Positions 1 through 8,385 of a stretch of DNA of 64,000 nucleotides are shown here, one piece after another. The stretch is from Halothiobacillus sp. Its GTDB lineage: Bacteria; Pseudomonadota; Gammaproteobacteria; Halothiobacillales; Halothiobacillaceae. The notes beneath the pieces were generated by a model. That model was not told where the DNA came from and did no database searches. It worked only from the letters and a program-made list of their open reading frames with translations. The translations under genes were made by a program, and so were the position numbers. The stretch is from assembly GCA_016278265.1 (NCBI GenBank), contig JADQCE010000001.1, positions 1 through 64,000 of the forward strand. Reading direction: 5' to 3'. Position 1 is the stretch's first letter; each line of letters opens with the position of its first letter.

Positions 1-372
1 GCGACGTTGGGCGAACAGGGTATTGAGGTTGTCGCCACTGTATTCGAGCCGCCCGCCGTCCATGCTGATGCCGAACGACATGTCGGTGGGTTGGGTCTCG
101 ATGTCGAGCGACTCGAACAGGCCGAACAGGTGCGGGTAGTTGGGTCGGTTGCAGACGATAAACCCGCTGTCGACCGCAAGGCCCCCGCCCCGTCCATCCT
201 CGACCAAATGGGTGTGGGTGTGCCCTCCGAAGTAGTCGTTCTTCTCGAACAGCGTGACGCGATGCCGCTGGCCCAGCAGCCAGGCGGTACCCAGCCCGGC
301 GATGCCCGAGCCGATTACGGCAATGTCGAGCGCTCGGTCGGTTGGCGGAGTAAACGGCAGGGTCTGGGTCAC
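1..372 (-). CDS. FAD-dependent oxidoreductase, flavin amine-oxidase family (partial, N-terminal part)
   Basis: The reading frame runs leftwards off the window, so only about 124 N-terminal residues are seen. After a short leader comes a Rossmann dinucleotide fold (IAVIGSGIAGLGTAWLL), an acidic strand end (LFEKNDYFGGHTHTH), then VDSGFIVCNRPNYPHLFGLF and TDMSFGISMDGGRLEYSG. These match the small NAD/FAD-binding amine-oxidase-like proteins usually encoded beside DUF1365 and cyclopropane-fatty-acid synthase genes. I chose the GTG start at 372 because a GGAG lies about 7 bases upstream and the fold begins 16 residues in; the ATG just upstream is followed by a stop. The substrate is unknown; family context suggests membrane fatty-acid modification. 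The promoter 36 bp upstream carries the same motif as the LitR-like gene at 13.9 kb. Confidence 0.85.
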   Translation of the reverse strand, partial: MTQTLPFTPPTDRALDIAVIGSGIAGLGTAWLLGQRHRVTLFEKNDYFGGHTHTHLVEDGRGGGLAVDSGFIVCNRPNYPHLFGLFESLDIETQPTDMSFGISMDGGRLEYSGDNLNTLFAQRR

Positions 373-407
373 TCGAAGCTCCGGGGCTGGGTAGATTACG
401 GCATGAG

Positions 408-424
408 TGTATAACCTCTGTACA
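408..424 (-). promoter_or_regulatory. LitR-type promoter/operator of the flavoprotein gene
   Basis: The plus strand reads TGTATAACCTCTGTACA, with TGTA and TACA as inverted ends. Read leftwards, TATACA (413-408) is a plausible -10 box about 36 bp before the GTG start at 372. A 13-of-17 match occurs in the same position and orientation in front of the MerR/LitR-like gene at 13962-13978. Assignment to that regulator is inferred from the shared motif and gene context. Confidence 0.6.
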
Positions 425-945
425 GGGTTTGCACAGAAAATTCCCCGGCCATTTCTCGGCTCGTCACCCTGTGCCCGCGGGGCCTGTGTGTATCGATCGT
501 CCTACGCTGACTGACTGACTGACGCACGCGTGTGCGCGTCGATCGATGCGCGGCGGGTTGTCACGGGCTATCTAGGGCGATGCACTGGGTGCGCAGGCGG
601 CGTTGCCGGGCCTTACTACACGCTCGGGGGCCGGTTTCGACCCGGCGGAGGGCCAGACGTTCAGCCAGACGTTCAGGTTGGATTGCATCCATCCCGTCGC
701 GCTGGCCAGCAAGGTGCGGCGCGCAGTCCCTCTCTTGACCCAGGGGGAGGCAACCGGCGAGACGGGCTGTCTGTGTGCCGTCCTGTACCGGGCTTCCCTC
801 CTGCGCCAACGGGATCGGTTCGCCAGCCGCCCTCGGCCCGCCTATCGTCCAGACCCGTTGCGCGTATCGATACCCAGCGGACTGCGGTTATGCCTGAGCG
901 GGTCGAGGGGGGGGGGGCGGAAAACGTGCGGGTCCGCTGTCGACG

Positions 946-985
946 AGAGGGGCGGTAGAGTTGAATACTTCCCCTCTTCTTTTCA
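946..985 (+). terminator. Terminator-like hairpin
   Basis: AGAGGGG (946-952) pairs with CCCCTCT (971-977) and is followed by the T-rich run TCTTTTCAT. The 18-nt loop makes it a weak candidate. No gene lies upstream on this strand, so it is either fortuitous or ends an unannotated transcript. Confidence 0.3.
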
Positions 986-1152
986 TGGTCTTGTCAGCGT
1001 CCTGTTGCCCGATTCCGGTGGCCTCAGGGGCGGTTTTCTGGGATGATTAGAGGGTTAGAAGGCGCGAGGGACTGCTTGCGCTTTTCCTGCTGCCTCCCAG
1101 CCGATTCGCCCACTGCGGGGCGGGTCGATCTCGACCGGAGTTCCCCCGGCCC

Positions 1153-3063
1153 ATGCCCGAGCTCGATGCCATTCGACTGATTCGCCGCAAGGCGATGCTG
1201 CTTGCCGTGCTGGGCATTCTCGTCAGCGGCACTCTGGTCGCCGTGGTCACCGCCGTGCCCATCTACCAGGCCGCGCGTGAGGGGCTCGAGCGCAGCACGC
1301 TGATGGGCATCCAGGCTCAGGGTGCGGCACTCGACAACCTGGTGCAGCGCTACGAGGGCGTTGCCCGCCAGATCACCAGTCGCACCGAGATCCGTCGTCG
1401 GCTCGAGACCTATGTTCAGGGCGAGATGTCCATCGAGGCCCTGGCGGCGTACACCGCGCCCCGGCTGACCGATGCATTGGGCACCTCGCCGGCACTTGTC
1501 GGCATCAAGCGCCTGGGACCGTTCGGCGAGGTGATCATCGACGAGGGACTGACCGCCGAGGCGCCGGAGCACTCGATCCTTGATGATCTGGCCGACGTGC
1601 AGAGTCGCCTGGTGACGTTCGAGGATCGCATCATCTGGCGGACCGTCGCCCCAATCCAGAATGATGCCGGCCAGCGGCTGGGCACCGATGTGCTGTTCTT
1701 CGAGGTGGACAACTTGGTGAAGCTGCTCGAGCGGGCACGTACGCTGGAGCCCTCGGCACGCAGTTTCCTGCTCGATTACCGCGAAAGTCGCCTGGTGGGC
1801 GTCAACGCGGATGCCTCCGGTCTGGAAATGGACCGGGCGCGCGACACGATCGCCGGGGATCTGGCGCGCATCGATCCGACCGGTCCCGGGGTGGTCTGGC
1901 CCAAACTCGACGGCCAGACCCGGGTGCTGTTCTACACGCCGGTTGGCGGCGGGCGCTGCCTGCTGCTGATCGAAGCGGGCTTCTGGAGCTTCTACCAGCC
2001 GGTGGTCGCGCGTTTGCTCTGGCCGCTGGGCCTGGTTTTCCTGCTATTGCCGATCGTCGCCCTGCTGGCGGCGCTGGCATTGCGTCCCGTGCTGCGGCGC
2101 CTGTCGAGGCAGGCCGAGGAATTGGAGCGCTCGGCCGGGGAATTGCGGCTGGCGGCCAGCGTGTTCGAGGGCACCGGCGAGGCGATCATGATCACGTCGC
2201 CCAATCACCGCATCCTGCGGGTCAATCCGGCCTTCACCCGCATTACCGGTTTTACCGCCGACGACGTGATGGGGCGGCCGATGTCGGACCTGTTCCAGCT
2301 GGATGACCGCGAGAACAAGCAAATCGAGCGCATCTGCCAACGCCTGGCCCGCGAACACAGCTGGCAAGGCGAGCTCGATTACCGCAATAGGCGTGGCGAG
2401 CGTCTGACGGCGTTGCAGACGATCAGCAAGGTCACCGATGAGCAGGACCGCGTCAGCCACTTTATCCATATCTTCAACGACATCACCGAGACCAAGGCGG
2501 CCGAGCAGCAGATTCGCCACCAGGCCCATCACGACTCGCTGACCGACCTGCCCAATCGCGCCTCGCTCAAGTACCGGATCGGCGAGGCGGTGGCCCGGGC
2601 GCGGCATGACGACACGCGCCTGGCGGTGCTGTTCCTCGATCTGGACTATTTCAAGGAGGTCAACGACCGCCTGGGTCACGCGGTGGGTGATCGATTGTTG
2701 CGCGAGGTGGCCGAACGGCTGCAGCGGCTGCTACGACACGAGGACATCGTCGGGCGCCTGGGCGGGGACGAGTTCCTGATCCTGCTCGAGGGGCTGCCCG
2801 CGCCCCGGTTTGCCGGCCAGGTGGCGGCCAAGGTGATCGAGGTGCTCACCCAGCCGTTCGTCCTCGATGGCGAGCAGGTCTCGATCGGCGTGTCGATCGG
2901 TATCGCGGTCTTCCCCGAACAGGGTGGCGACGCCGAGGCGTTGGTCAACCACGCCGATGCGGCCATGTACGATGCCAAGGCCGCCGGGCGGGACACGTTC
3001 CGCTACTTTGACGGGGAGAAGGGCGAGGTGGTGCCGCGGGAGGGAGACCGTCGTCCGTCCTGA
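1153..3063 (+). CDS. Membrane-bound PAS-GGDEF diguanylate cyclase
   Basis: A 636-residue protein predicted to make cyclic di-GMP from two GTP. Residues about 13-36 form a membrane anchor, and residues about 40-285 a large periplasmic sensor region with no family I can name. A second membrane span covers about 290-315, a PAS domain about 335-455 (NPAFTRITGFTADDVMGRP), and a GGDEF domain the last 170 residues. The catalytic GGDEF is at 537-541, and an RxxD product-inhibition site (RHED, 528-531) lies exactly five residues before it, so feedback inhibition is expected. The start has a GGAG about 12 bases upstream. The gene stands alone and converges with cbbP across a shared terminator. The sensed ligand is unknown. 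Confidence 0.9.
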   Translation: MPELDAIRLIRRKAMLLAVLGILVSGTLVAVVTAVPIYQAAREGLERSTLMGIQAQGAALDNLVQRYEGVARQITSRTEIRRRLETYVQGEMSIEALAAYTAPRLTDALGTSPALVGIKRLGPFGEVIIDEGLTAEAPEHSILDDLADVQSRLVTFEDRIIWRTVAPIQNDAGQRLGTDVLFFEVDNLVKLLERARTLEPSARSFLLDYRESRLVGVNADASGLEMDRARDTIAGDLARIDPTGPGVVWPKLDGQTRVLFYTPVGGGRCLLLIEAGFWSFYQPVVARLLWPLGLVFLLLPIVALLAALALRPVLRRLSRQAEELERSAGELRLAASVFEGTGEAIMITSPNHRILRVNPAFTRITGFTADDVMGRPMSDLFQLDDRENKQIERICQRLAREHSWQGELDYRNRRGERLTALQTISKVTDEQDRVSHFIHIFNDITETKAAEQQIRHQAHHDSLTDLPNRASLKYRIGEAVARARHDDTRLAVLFLDLDYFKEVNDRLGHAVGDRLLREVAERLQRLLRHEDIVGRLGGDEFLILLEGLPAPRFAGQVAAKVIEVLTQPFVLDGEQVSIGVSIGIAVFPEQGGDAEALVNHADAAMYDAKAAGRDTFRYFDGEKGEVVPREGDRRPS

Positions 3064-3116
3064 CCGACTCGCCCCGGCCCGGTGTGCCCCCGATTCGGCC
3101 GAGCCCTCCTGCCAAG

Positions 3117-3153
3117 AAAAAGCCCCCGCGGCAGCGTGCCGGCGGGGGCTTTT
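3117..3153. terminator. Bidirectional rho-independent terminator
   Basis: AAAAGCCCCCGC (3118-3129) pairs with GCGGGGGCTTTT (3142-3153), giving an A-tract on one side and a T-tract on the other. It sits between the convergent diguanylate cyclase and phosphoribulokinase genes and can serve both. Confidence 0.9.
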
Positions 3154-3177
3154 ATCGTTCGGCGTCTCCGGGAGCGC

Positions 3178-4071
3178 TTACGCGTTGCGTTCCTGGATCA
3201 GGCGATGGATGCGCGGGGTCAGGATCAGGTCCATCGCGTAGCTCATCTTGCCGCCCGGCACCACGATGGTGTTGTAGCGGGACATGAACGAATGCGGGAT
3301 CATCTGCAGCAGGTACGGGAAGTCGACGCCGAACTCGTCCGGATCACGGAAGCGAATGACGACCACGCTCTCGTCCGGCGTCGGGATGTCGCGGGCGATG
3401 AACGGGTTGGAGGTATCGACGGTCGGTACGCGCTGGAAGTTGACGTCGGTCTGCGAGAACTGCGGAGTGATGTAGTTCACGTAGTCCGGCATGCGGCGCA
3501 GGATGGTGTCGACGATCTTCTCGGCGGAGTAACCGCGCTCGGCGTTGTCGCGGAAGATCTTCTGGATCCACTCCAGGTTGACGATCGGCACGACGCCGAC
3601 GCCGAGATCGACGTGCTGGGCGACATCGACATCATCGGTCTTCACCAGACCGTGCAGGCCTTCGTAGAACAGCAGGTCGGAACCGGCCGGGATGTCTTCC
3701 CAGGGGGTGAACTCGCCCGGACCCAGGTTGGTGTTCAGGCGCGCGTTGTGCTCCGCGGCTTCCTCGTCGCTGTGCAGGTAGTAGCGCTTCTTGCCGGAGC
3801 CAGACTCGCCGTAGCTCTTGAACAGCTCGCCCAGCTTGTCGAAGTGGTTGGCGTTCGGGCCGAAGTGGGAGAAGAAGTTGTTGCCCTTCTCGGCCTCGGC
3901 GGCCATGCGCTCGCGCATGTCCTTGCGGTTGAGCGCGTGGAAGCTGTCGCCCTCGATCACGACCGGCGAGATGTTCTCGCGGCGGAAGATGTGGTTGAAG
4001 GCACTCTTGACGGTGGACGTGCCGGCGCCGGACGAGCCGGTAACCGCGACAACGGGATGCTTCTTGGACAT
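3178..4071 (-). CDS. cbbP: Phosphoribulokinase
   Basis: Phosphorylates ribulose 5-phosphate to ribulose 1,5-bisphosphate, the Calvin-cycle step that feeds RuBisCO, in the cytoplasm. The 297-residue length fits the short proteobacterial class. The nucleotide loop GSSGAGTST is at residues 12-20, followed by VVIEGDSFH and the conserved NNFFSHFGPNANHFDKL region; DLLFYEGLHG and HVDLGVGVVPIVNLEWIQKI follow the family closely. A strong AGGAGG lies six bases before the ATG. No RuBisCO or cbbR gene is adjacent, so the cbb genes must be dispersed. It has its own well-formed promoter and a leader of about 118 nt. Confidence 0.97.
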   Translation of the reverse strand: MSKKHPVVAVTGSSGAGTSTVKSAFNHIFRRENISPVVIEGDSFHALNRKDMRERMAAEAEKGNNFFSHFGPNANHFDKLGELFKSYGESGSGKKRYYLHSDEEAAEHNARLNTNLGPGEFTPWEDIPAGSDLLFYEGLHGLVKTDDVDVAQHVDLGVGVVPIVNLEWIQKIFRDNAERGYSAEKIVDTILRRMPDYVNYITPQFSQTDVNFQRVPTVDTSNPFIARDIPTPDESVVVIRFRDPDEFGVDFPYLLQMIPHSFMSRYNTIVVPGGKMSYAMDLILTPRIHRLIQERNA

Positions 4072-4195
4072 GGTCCCTCCTGTTGGAAAGCAATAAAAAC
4101 GAGACGTGGAAAGCGGTGGAATTCGGTCGGTTGGCCGGAGAGGAGCGCGGCGAACGCGGCATGGCTCGACTCACCCGGCAAAACGAAACCCCACG

Positions 4196-4224
4196 ATAAT
4201 AGGGGTTTACGCTATCGGGAACAA
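4196..4224 (-). promoter_or_regulatory. Sigma-70 promoter of cbbP
   Basis: On the minus strand, TTGTTC (4224-4219) and TATTAT (4201-4196) are separated by exactly 17 bp. Transcription would start near 4189 and leave a leader of about 118 nt before the cbbP ATG. Confidence 0.65.
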
Positions 4225-4283
4225 GTTGCTGACTATCGAATAGGGCCCCGGCTGGGCGGCCCGCCGGCCCACCGGGAGGCAGC

Positions 4284-4565
4284 TCAGCTCCTTTCGGCCG
4301 ATGGGTCTTGGCGCCGGCGCAGCCGTTGCAGATGAATGTTGCTGGCCAGCCGGATGCTGGGGCGCACAAGATACTGGACCGAGGCCATGACGAAGATCCA
4401 GGCCCCGGCCGACTCGTAGGTTGGGCTCAGGAAGGCCAGGCTTCCCAAGGTGAACCAGAGGCCGATCAGGAAGTCGTTGGCCAGCACCGCCGTCTCGTAG
4501 CGACGCCGAATGACCAAGGCGTCCGGGCCGAGCGGCAGGGTGAGCGCGGGATCGCGATCCGTCAT
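4284..4565 (-). CDS. YrhK-family small membrane protein
   Basis: A 93-residue protein starting MTDRDPALTL with the YrhK-domain signature (LGPDALVIRRRYETAVLANDF) and two hydrophobic helices (FLIGLWFTLGSLAFL and WIFVMASVQYLVRP). It is probably an inner-membrane protein of unknown function. The ATG lies two bases after the trmB stop codon, so it is likely translationally coupled to trmB. A long GC-rich frame extends upstream but lies antiphase inside trmB. Confidence 0.75.
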   Translation of the reverse strand: MTDRDPALTLPLGPDALVIRRRYETAVLANDFLIGLWFTLGSLAFLSPTYESAGAWIFVMASVQYLVRPSIRLASNIHLQRLRRRQDPSAERS

Positions 4566-4567
4566 CG

Positions 4568-5269
4568 TCAGCGGCGCCGGTAGAGCAGGTCGAAGACCTG
4601 GTGGCCGCGCTCCTCGCCGCGTCGCTCGAACTTGGTGCGTGGACGCCAGGCGGGCCGGGCGTTCTCGCCGCTGCCCTTGTGCCCGGCCACGAACGCTGGG
4701 TGGGCATCGAGCACCTCGCGCATGTGCTCGGCGTACTCGGCCCAGTCGGTCGCCAGGTGCCACAGCCCGCCGGGCTTGAGACGGCTGGCGACCAGGTTGG
4801 CGAACGGCGTCTGCACGATGCGACGCTTGTGGTGGCGCTTCTTGTGCCAGGGGTCCGGGAAGTACAGCAGCAGCCGGTCGAGGCTTTGCTCGGGCACGCG
4901 CTGCTCGACGAACGGCACGGCATCGCCGCAGACGGCCTTGAGGTTGGTCAGGCCGAAGTGCTCGATGCCGTTGAGCAGGTGACCCACGCCCGGGCGGTGG
5001 ACCTCGATGCCGATGAAGTCTTGGTCGGGGTCCTTGGCGGCCATTTCGACCAGGCTGTCGCCGTTGCCGAAACCGATCTCCAGCGTCAGGGGCGCCCGCC
5101 GGCCGAACAGTTCGGCCGGGTCGATCGGCGGGCCTTCCGGCTCGATCAGGTATTTCGGTCCCAGCTCGTTGAGTGCCCGCTCCTGGCCCGGCGTGAGTCG
5201 GCCCTCGCGGCGGATGAACGAGCGGATGCGCCGCCGGATGCCGTCACTCTTTTCGGTCGCTTCATTCAT
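4568..5269 (-). CDS. trmB: tRNA (guanine-N7)-methyltransferase
   Basis: Methylates guanosine 46 in the variable loop of tRNAs using S-adenosylmethionine. The protein is 233 residues from the chosen ATG. The Rossmann methyltransferase motif LEIGFGNGDSLVEMA, the GIEVHRPGVG strand, and the family hallmark LLLYFPDPWHKKRHHKRRI are all present, as is the C-terminal TKFERRGEERGHQVFDL. I chose the start four bases after the thiG stop, although no strong ribosome site is seen there, which suggests coupling. Upstream alternatives overlap thiG. Confidence 0.95.
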   Translation of the reverse strand: MNEATEKSDGIRRRIRSFIRREGRLTPGQERALNELGPKYLIEPEGPPIDPAELFGRRAPLTLEIGFGNGDSLVEMAAKDPDQDFIGIEVHRPGVGHLLNGIEHFGLTNLKAVCGDAVPFVEQRVPEQSLDRLLLYFPDPWHKKRHHKRRIVQTPFANLVASRLKPGGLWHLATDWAEYAEHMREVLDAHPAFVAGHKGSGENARPAWRPRTKFERRGEERGHQVFDLLYRRR

Positions 5270-5273
5270 GGGA

Positions 5274-6086
5274 TCAGAAGAACAGGCCGTCGACGGGCGA
5301 GGAGGCGCTGGCAAAGCGCTTTCTGGGCATGCGCCCGGCGAGGAATGCCTCGCGTCCGGCCTCGATCGCCTTCTTCATCGCCGAGGCCATCAGTACCGGG
5401 TTCTTGGCGTGGGCAATGGCGCTGTTCATCAGCACGCCGTCGCAGCCAAGCTCCATTGCCACGGCCGCATCCGAGGCGGTACCGACGCCGGCATCGACGA
5501 TGATCGGCACCTCGGCGTTCTCGATGATGGTCATCAGGTTGTACTTGTTCTGGATGCCGAGCCCTGAGCCGATCGGGGCGGCCAGCGGCATGACCGCCAC
5601 GCAGCCGATCTCCTCGAGCCGCTTGGCGACGATCGGGTCGTCGGAGGTGTAGACCATCACCTCGAAGCCATCCTCGACCAGGGTCTCGGCGGCAAGCAGG
5701 GTGTTGGTGATGTCCGGGTAGAGCGTCTTCTCGTCGCCGAGCACCTCGAGCTTGACCAGGTTGTGACCGTCGAGCAGTTCGCGGGCGAGCCGGCAGGTGC
5801 GCACCGCCTCGGTGGCGGTATAGCAGCCGGCGGTGTTGGGCAGGATGGTGAAGCGCTCCGGCGGCAGCACGTCGAGCAGGTTGGGCTCGTCCGGGTTCTG
5901 GCCGATGTTGCTGCGACGGATCGCCACGGTGACGACCTCGGCCCCGGCGGCCTCGGTGGCCTCGCGGGTCTCGGTCATGTCCTTGTACTTGCCGGTGCCG
6001 GTCAGCAGGCGCGAGGAGAAGCGGCGGCTGCCGACGATCAGCGGCTGGTCGGCCGTCAGGCTGGATTCGGAACGGTTGTCAGTCAT
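5274..6086 (-). CDS. thiG: Thiazole synthase
   Basis: Forms the thiazole phosphate of thiamine from deoxyxylulose phosphate, dehydroglycine and the ThiS thiocarboxylate. About 270 residues: [14 protein letters not shown], the Schiff-base lysine region [33 protein letters not shown] and [29 protein letters not shown] are typical. The start is uncertain: ATG 6086 or an upstream TTG at 6125 overlapping ygfZ. A thiS gene normally lies just upstream, but none is found here, so the sulfur carrier must be encoded elsewhere. No TPP riboswitch is visible. Confidence 0.95.
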   Translation of the reverse strand: MTDNRSESSLTADQPLIVGSRRFSSRLLTGTGKYKDMTETREATEAAGAEVVTVAIRRSNIGQNPDEPNLLDVLPPERFTILPNTAGCYTATEAVRTCRLARELLDGHNLVKLEVLGDEKTLYPDITNTLLAAETLVEDGFEVMVYTSDDPIVAKRLEEIGCVAVMPLAAPIGSGLGIQNKYNLMTIIENAEVPIIVDAGVGTASDAAVAMELGCDGVLMNSAIAHAKNPVLMASAMKKAIEAGREAFLAGRMPRKRFASASSPVDGLFF

Positions 6087-6121
6087 GGGCGTGGATTCGT
6101 TGCGTGTGATGTAGGGGGCGG

Positions 6122-7180
6122 TCAATGCCGGGCGCCGGCCCGTTGGCTGCCGCCCTCGATGGTGTCGTGCGGGTCGAGGCTCAGGGCCAGACCGTCGATC
6201 GTCAGCGGATCGTGCAGGTGCTTGAGCTTGATCACGGTGAGCACCAGGCTGCCCGAGTCGTCCGGCAGCGGGGCGCTGCGCACCACTTCACCGGCGGTCT
6301 CGTCCTTGTCGTTGTGGACCGGGGTGCCGGGTGCCGGTGGGGCGAGCCCGAGCACGTGGCCGGCAAACAGGCGCCGATTGGGCTTGCCCAGGTAATGCAT
6401 CCGGGCAATGACTTCCTGACCCGGATAACAGCCCTTCTTCAGGCTGAAGGCCTCGAGTTCGTCAAGGTTGATCCACTGCGGTACGAAGTGCTCGGCCGTC
6501 TCGCTGGTGACCTCGGGGAGACGGTCCTCGATTTCGGCGCGCTCCCACTGAGCGGTCGAGACGATCGCCGTGCCGTTGGCAGCAGAGTGGACCATGGTTT
6601 GCAGGTTGTCGCTCGGGCCATGGATGGCGATGCGCATGCCGCTGCGCGCGTTCTGCTCTTCGCGCAGGAACAGTCGGCCCTGTGCATCGACCACGGCGGG
6701 CCAACGGCCGGGCGCCGGCTTGGCCTCGCGCAGGCGCTCGATCGCCTTGCAGGCAGCGACGTCATCGAACGGGCAGTCGATCGACTCGTTGTCGCCCGGC
6801 CAGATAACCCCGAGTGCGGCCTGGTCCTCGGCCAGCGACAACTGCACGTCGCGTCGCAGGACGTACATCTGCATGCGCTTGAGCAGGCTGGGGGCGAGTT
6901 CGGCGCGCGTGACCAGACGGAAGCCGTCCTCGTGCGCGGCAATGCGCAGCAGTCCCAGGGCTCGGCCCTTCGCGCTGCACAGCGCGGAGAAGGAGGCGGC
7001 CTCGTCGGTCAGGGCATTGATGTCCTGCGTGAGGATCGCGTGCAGAAACGCGCGTGCCTCCGAGCCGGTGACCTCGATGACTCGACGGTCGGGCAGGTCG
7101 GTCAGCAGGATTGCACCGGCGGCCGGGGTGTCCCTCGGTTGCATCAGGTCGTGCCAGGTTGTGTCGGTTGCGTCGGACAT
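6122..7180 (-). CDS. ygfZ: Folate-binding protein YgfZ (iron-sulfur cluster maintenance)
   Basis: A GcvT-like, tetrahydrofolate-binding protein that helps maintain certain Fe-S enzymes. The 352-residue protein ends with a barrel domain. The family signature KGCYxGQE is present as [25 protein letters not shown], with the conserved cysteine. The ATG at 7180 is preferred over an in-frame TTG seven codons upstream; neither has a strong ribosome site. It is divergent from the ygfX-like gene, an arrangement known from enterobacteria where ygfZ faces sdhE-ygfX. Confidence 0.9.
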   Translation of the reverse strand: MSDATDTTWHDLMQPRDTPAAGAILLTDLPDRRVIEVTGSEARAFLHAILTQDINALTDEAASFSALCSAKGRALGLLRIAAHEDGFRLVTRAELAPSLLKRMQMYVLRRDVQLSLAEDQAALGVIWPGDNESIDCPFDDVAACKAIERLREAKPAPGRWPAVVDAQGRLFLREEQNARSGMRIAIHGPSDNLQTMVHSAANGTAIVSTAQWERAEIEDRLPEVTSETAEHFVPQWINLDELEAFSLKKGCYPGQEVIARMHYLGKPNRRLFAGHVLGLAPPAPGTPVHNDKDETAGEVVRSAPLPDDSGSLVLTVIKLKHLHDPLTIDGLALSLDPHDTIEGGSQRAGARH

Positions 7181-7271
7181 TTGTGCTTTCAAGGTCGGCA
7201 AGGTTGGTGGGCAAGGATAGCATTACCCCTGGCGGGTTCGCTTCGATGGACGTGTTGACGGAGGTGTGCCC

Positions 7272-7733
7272 ATGGAACGGGTATCGGAAGGATTCAGTGA
7301 ACGGCTCGTCGGCGACCGCTGGCTGCTGGCGGCCTGGAGTGGGTTGGTGTTGGCCGTGTGGCTGGCGATGAGCCTGGTCGTCTGGCAGGCGCCCCGGCCG
7401 GTTGGAGCCGACACGTCGCTACCGGAATGGTTGTGGCGTTCGGCGGCCTGGCTGGTGCTTTCCGGCTGGCTCTGGCGTTGCCTTCGTCATCGTCCAGCGG
7501 GTTTTGCCCTTGAGGGTCGGCTGGCCTGGTCGGCCGGACGCGCCGAGGTGTTGCTACCGAGTGGTGAGTCAATCCGCGGAGAGACGCGCGTGCTGTGGCA
7601 AGGCCCATTGTTGGTCGGGGTGACGCTTGATGACGCCGGTGCCGGGCAGTTCACCCTTTGGCTCACGCCGTGGCGGTTGGGTCGGCGCGGTTGGTGGCGA
7701 CTGCAGCGCTTCTTGACGCTGGGATCTCCATGA
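7272..7733 (+). CDS. YgfX/CptA-like small membrane protein
   Basis: A 153-residue protein with two close transmembrane helices (about residues 20-42 and 55-72) and a C-terminal domain ending in FTLWLTPWRLGRRGWWRLQRFL. The layout and the tryptophan-rich tail resemble YgfX (CptA), the membrane partner of SdhE. GGAGG seven bases before ATG 7272 fixes the start. It is divergent from ygfZ as in enterobacteria, but no sdhE gene lies between them. Its stop codon abuts the stop of the convergent coaE. Sequence similarity is weak, so the family call is tentative. Confidence 0.55.
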   Translation: MERVSEGFSERLVGDRWLLAAWSGLVLAVWLAMSLVVWQAPRPVGADTSLPEWLWRSAAWLVLSGWLWRCLRHRPAGFALEGRLAWSAGRAEVLLPSGESIRGETRVLWQGPLLVGVTLDDAGAGQFTLWLTPWRLGRRGWWRLQRFLTLGSP

Positions 7734-8378
7734 TCAATCGGCGGAGTGGGATTGCCGAAGGCGTCCGTCCAGCTCGGTGATTTGCTCGCGCAGGGCCTCG
7801 GGCGAGCGGTCGTTGACCAGCTCAAAGTCGGCGATTGCCCGGCGGGCGCGGTCATCGACCTGGGCGGCGATCAGTTGTTCGGCCTGGCTGGCATCGATGC
7901 CCGGGCGGGTGACCAGCCGCTCTCGACGCAGTACCGGCGGGGCCGTCAGGGTGATCACGGCGTCGAGCCAGTCGCGGTAGGCCGGCCAAACCGAGGCCTC
8001 GGCGAGCAGCGGGACCACCACCAGGACGTAGGGCGCATGACGAGCCGCTGCCGTCGCGCGTTCGCGGGCCCTTGCCCGGATGGCCGGGTGCAGGATCGCC
8101 TCCAGCGCGGTGCGCTCCGTCGGCTGGTCGAGGATGCGCTGGCGCAACCTGTGTCGGTCCAGCCGGCCATCCTCGAGCAGGATCTCGTCACCGAATCGAG
8201 CCCGGATTGCATCGAGGCAGGGGCTGCCCGGCTCGACCAGCTCGCGGCTGATCGCATCGGTGTCGATGATCGGGATGCCCAACTCGGCAAAGATCGCTGT
8301 CGCCAAGCTCTTGCCGCTGGCGATGCCGCCGGTCAGGCCGATAATGCGGCCAGTGGTCTCCAAGGCCTGGGTCGTCAT
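7734..8378 (-). CDS. coaE: Dephospho-CoA kinase
   Basis: Catalyses the last step of coenzyme A synthesis, phosphorylating the ribose 3'-hydroxyl of dephospho-CoA. 214 residues. The P-loop GLTGGIASGKS is near the N-terminus, followed by IDTDAISRELVEPGSP, the lid-region ILHPAIRAR, and VVPLLAEA. It is the last gene of a pilB-pilC-pilD-coaE operon, with seven bases between pilD and coaE, an order common in gammaproteobacteria. Confidence 0.95.
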   Translation of the reverse strand: MTTQALETTGRIIGLTGGIASGKSLATAIFAELGIPIIDTDAISRELVEPGSPCLDAIRARFGDEILLEDGRLDRHRLRQRILDQPTERTALEAILHPAIRARARERATAAARHAPYVLVVVPLLAEASVWPAYRDWLDAVITLTAPPVLRRERLVTRPGIDASQAEQLIAAQVDDRARRAIADFELVNDRSPEALREQITELDGRLRQSHSAD

Positions 8379-8385
8379 GCCGCGA

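Larger units (their letters stand above)
373..1152. other. 780-bp stretch without a convincing gene
   Basis: It holds the promoter of the leftward flavoprotein gene (401-440), an 11-G homopolymer (907-917) and a GC-rich stem with a T-rich tail (946-985). Several overlapping open frames of 60-150 codons exist on both strands, but none has a recognisable domain, a good ribosome site or a hydrophobicity pattern of a real protein. The presence of a terminator-like hairpin with no upstream gene leaves room for a small RNA, but I cannot define one. Confidence 0.5.

Noticed and set aside
530-1046. Overlapping plus-strand frames in the first kilobase as small genes
   Set aside because: Three mutually overlapping frames of similar length with Arg/Gly-rich translations and no ribosome sites or recognisable domains.
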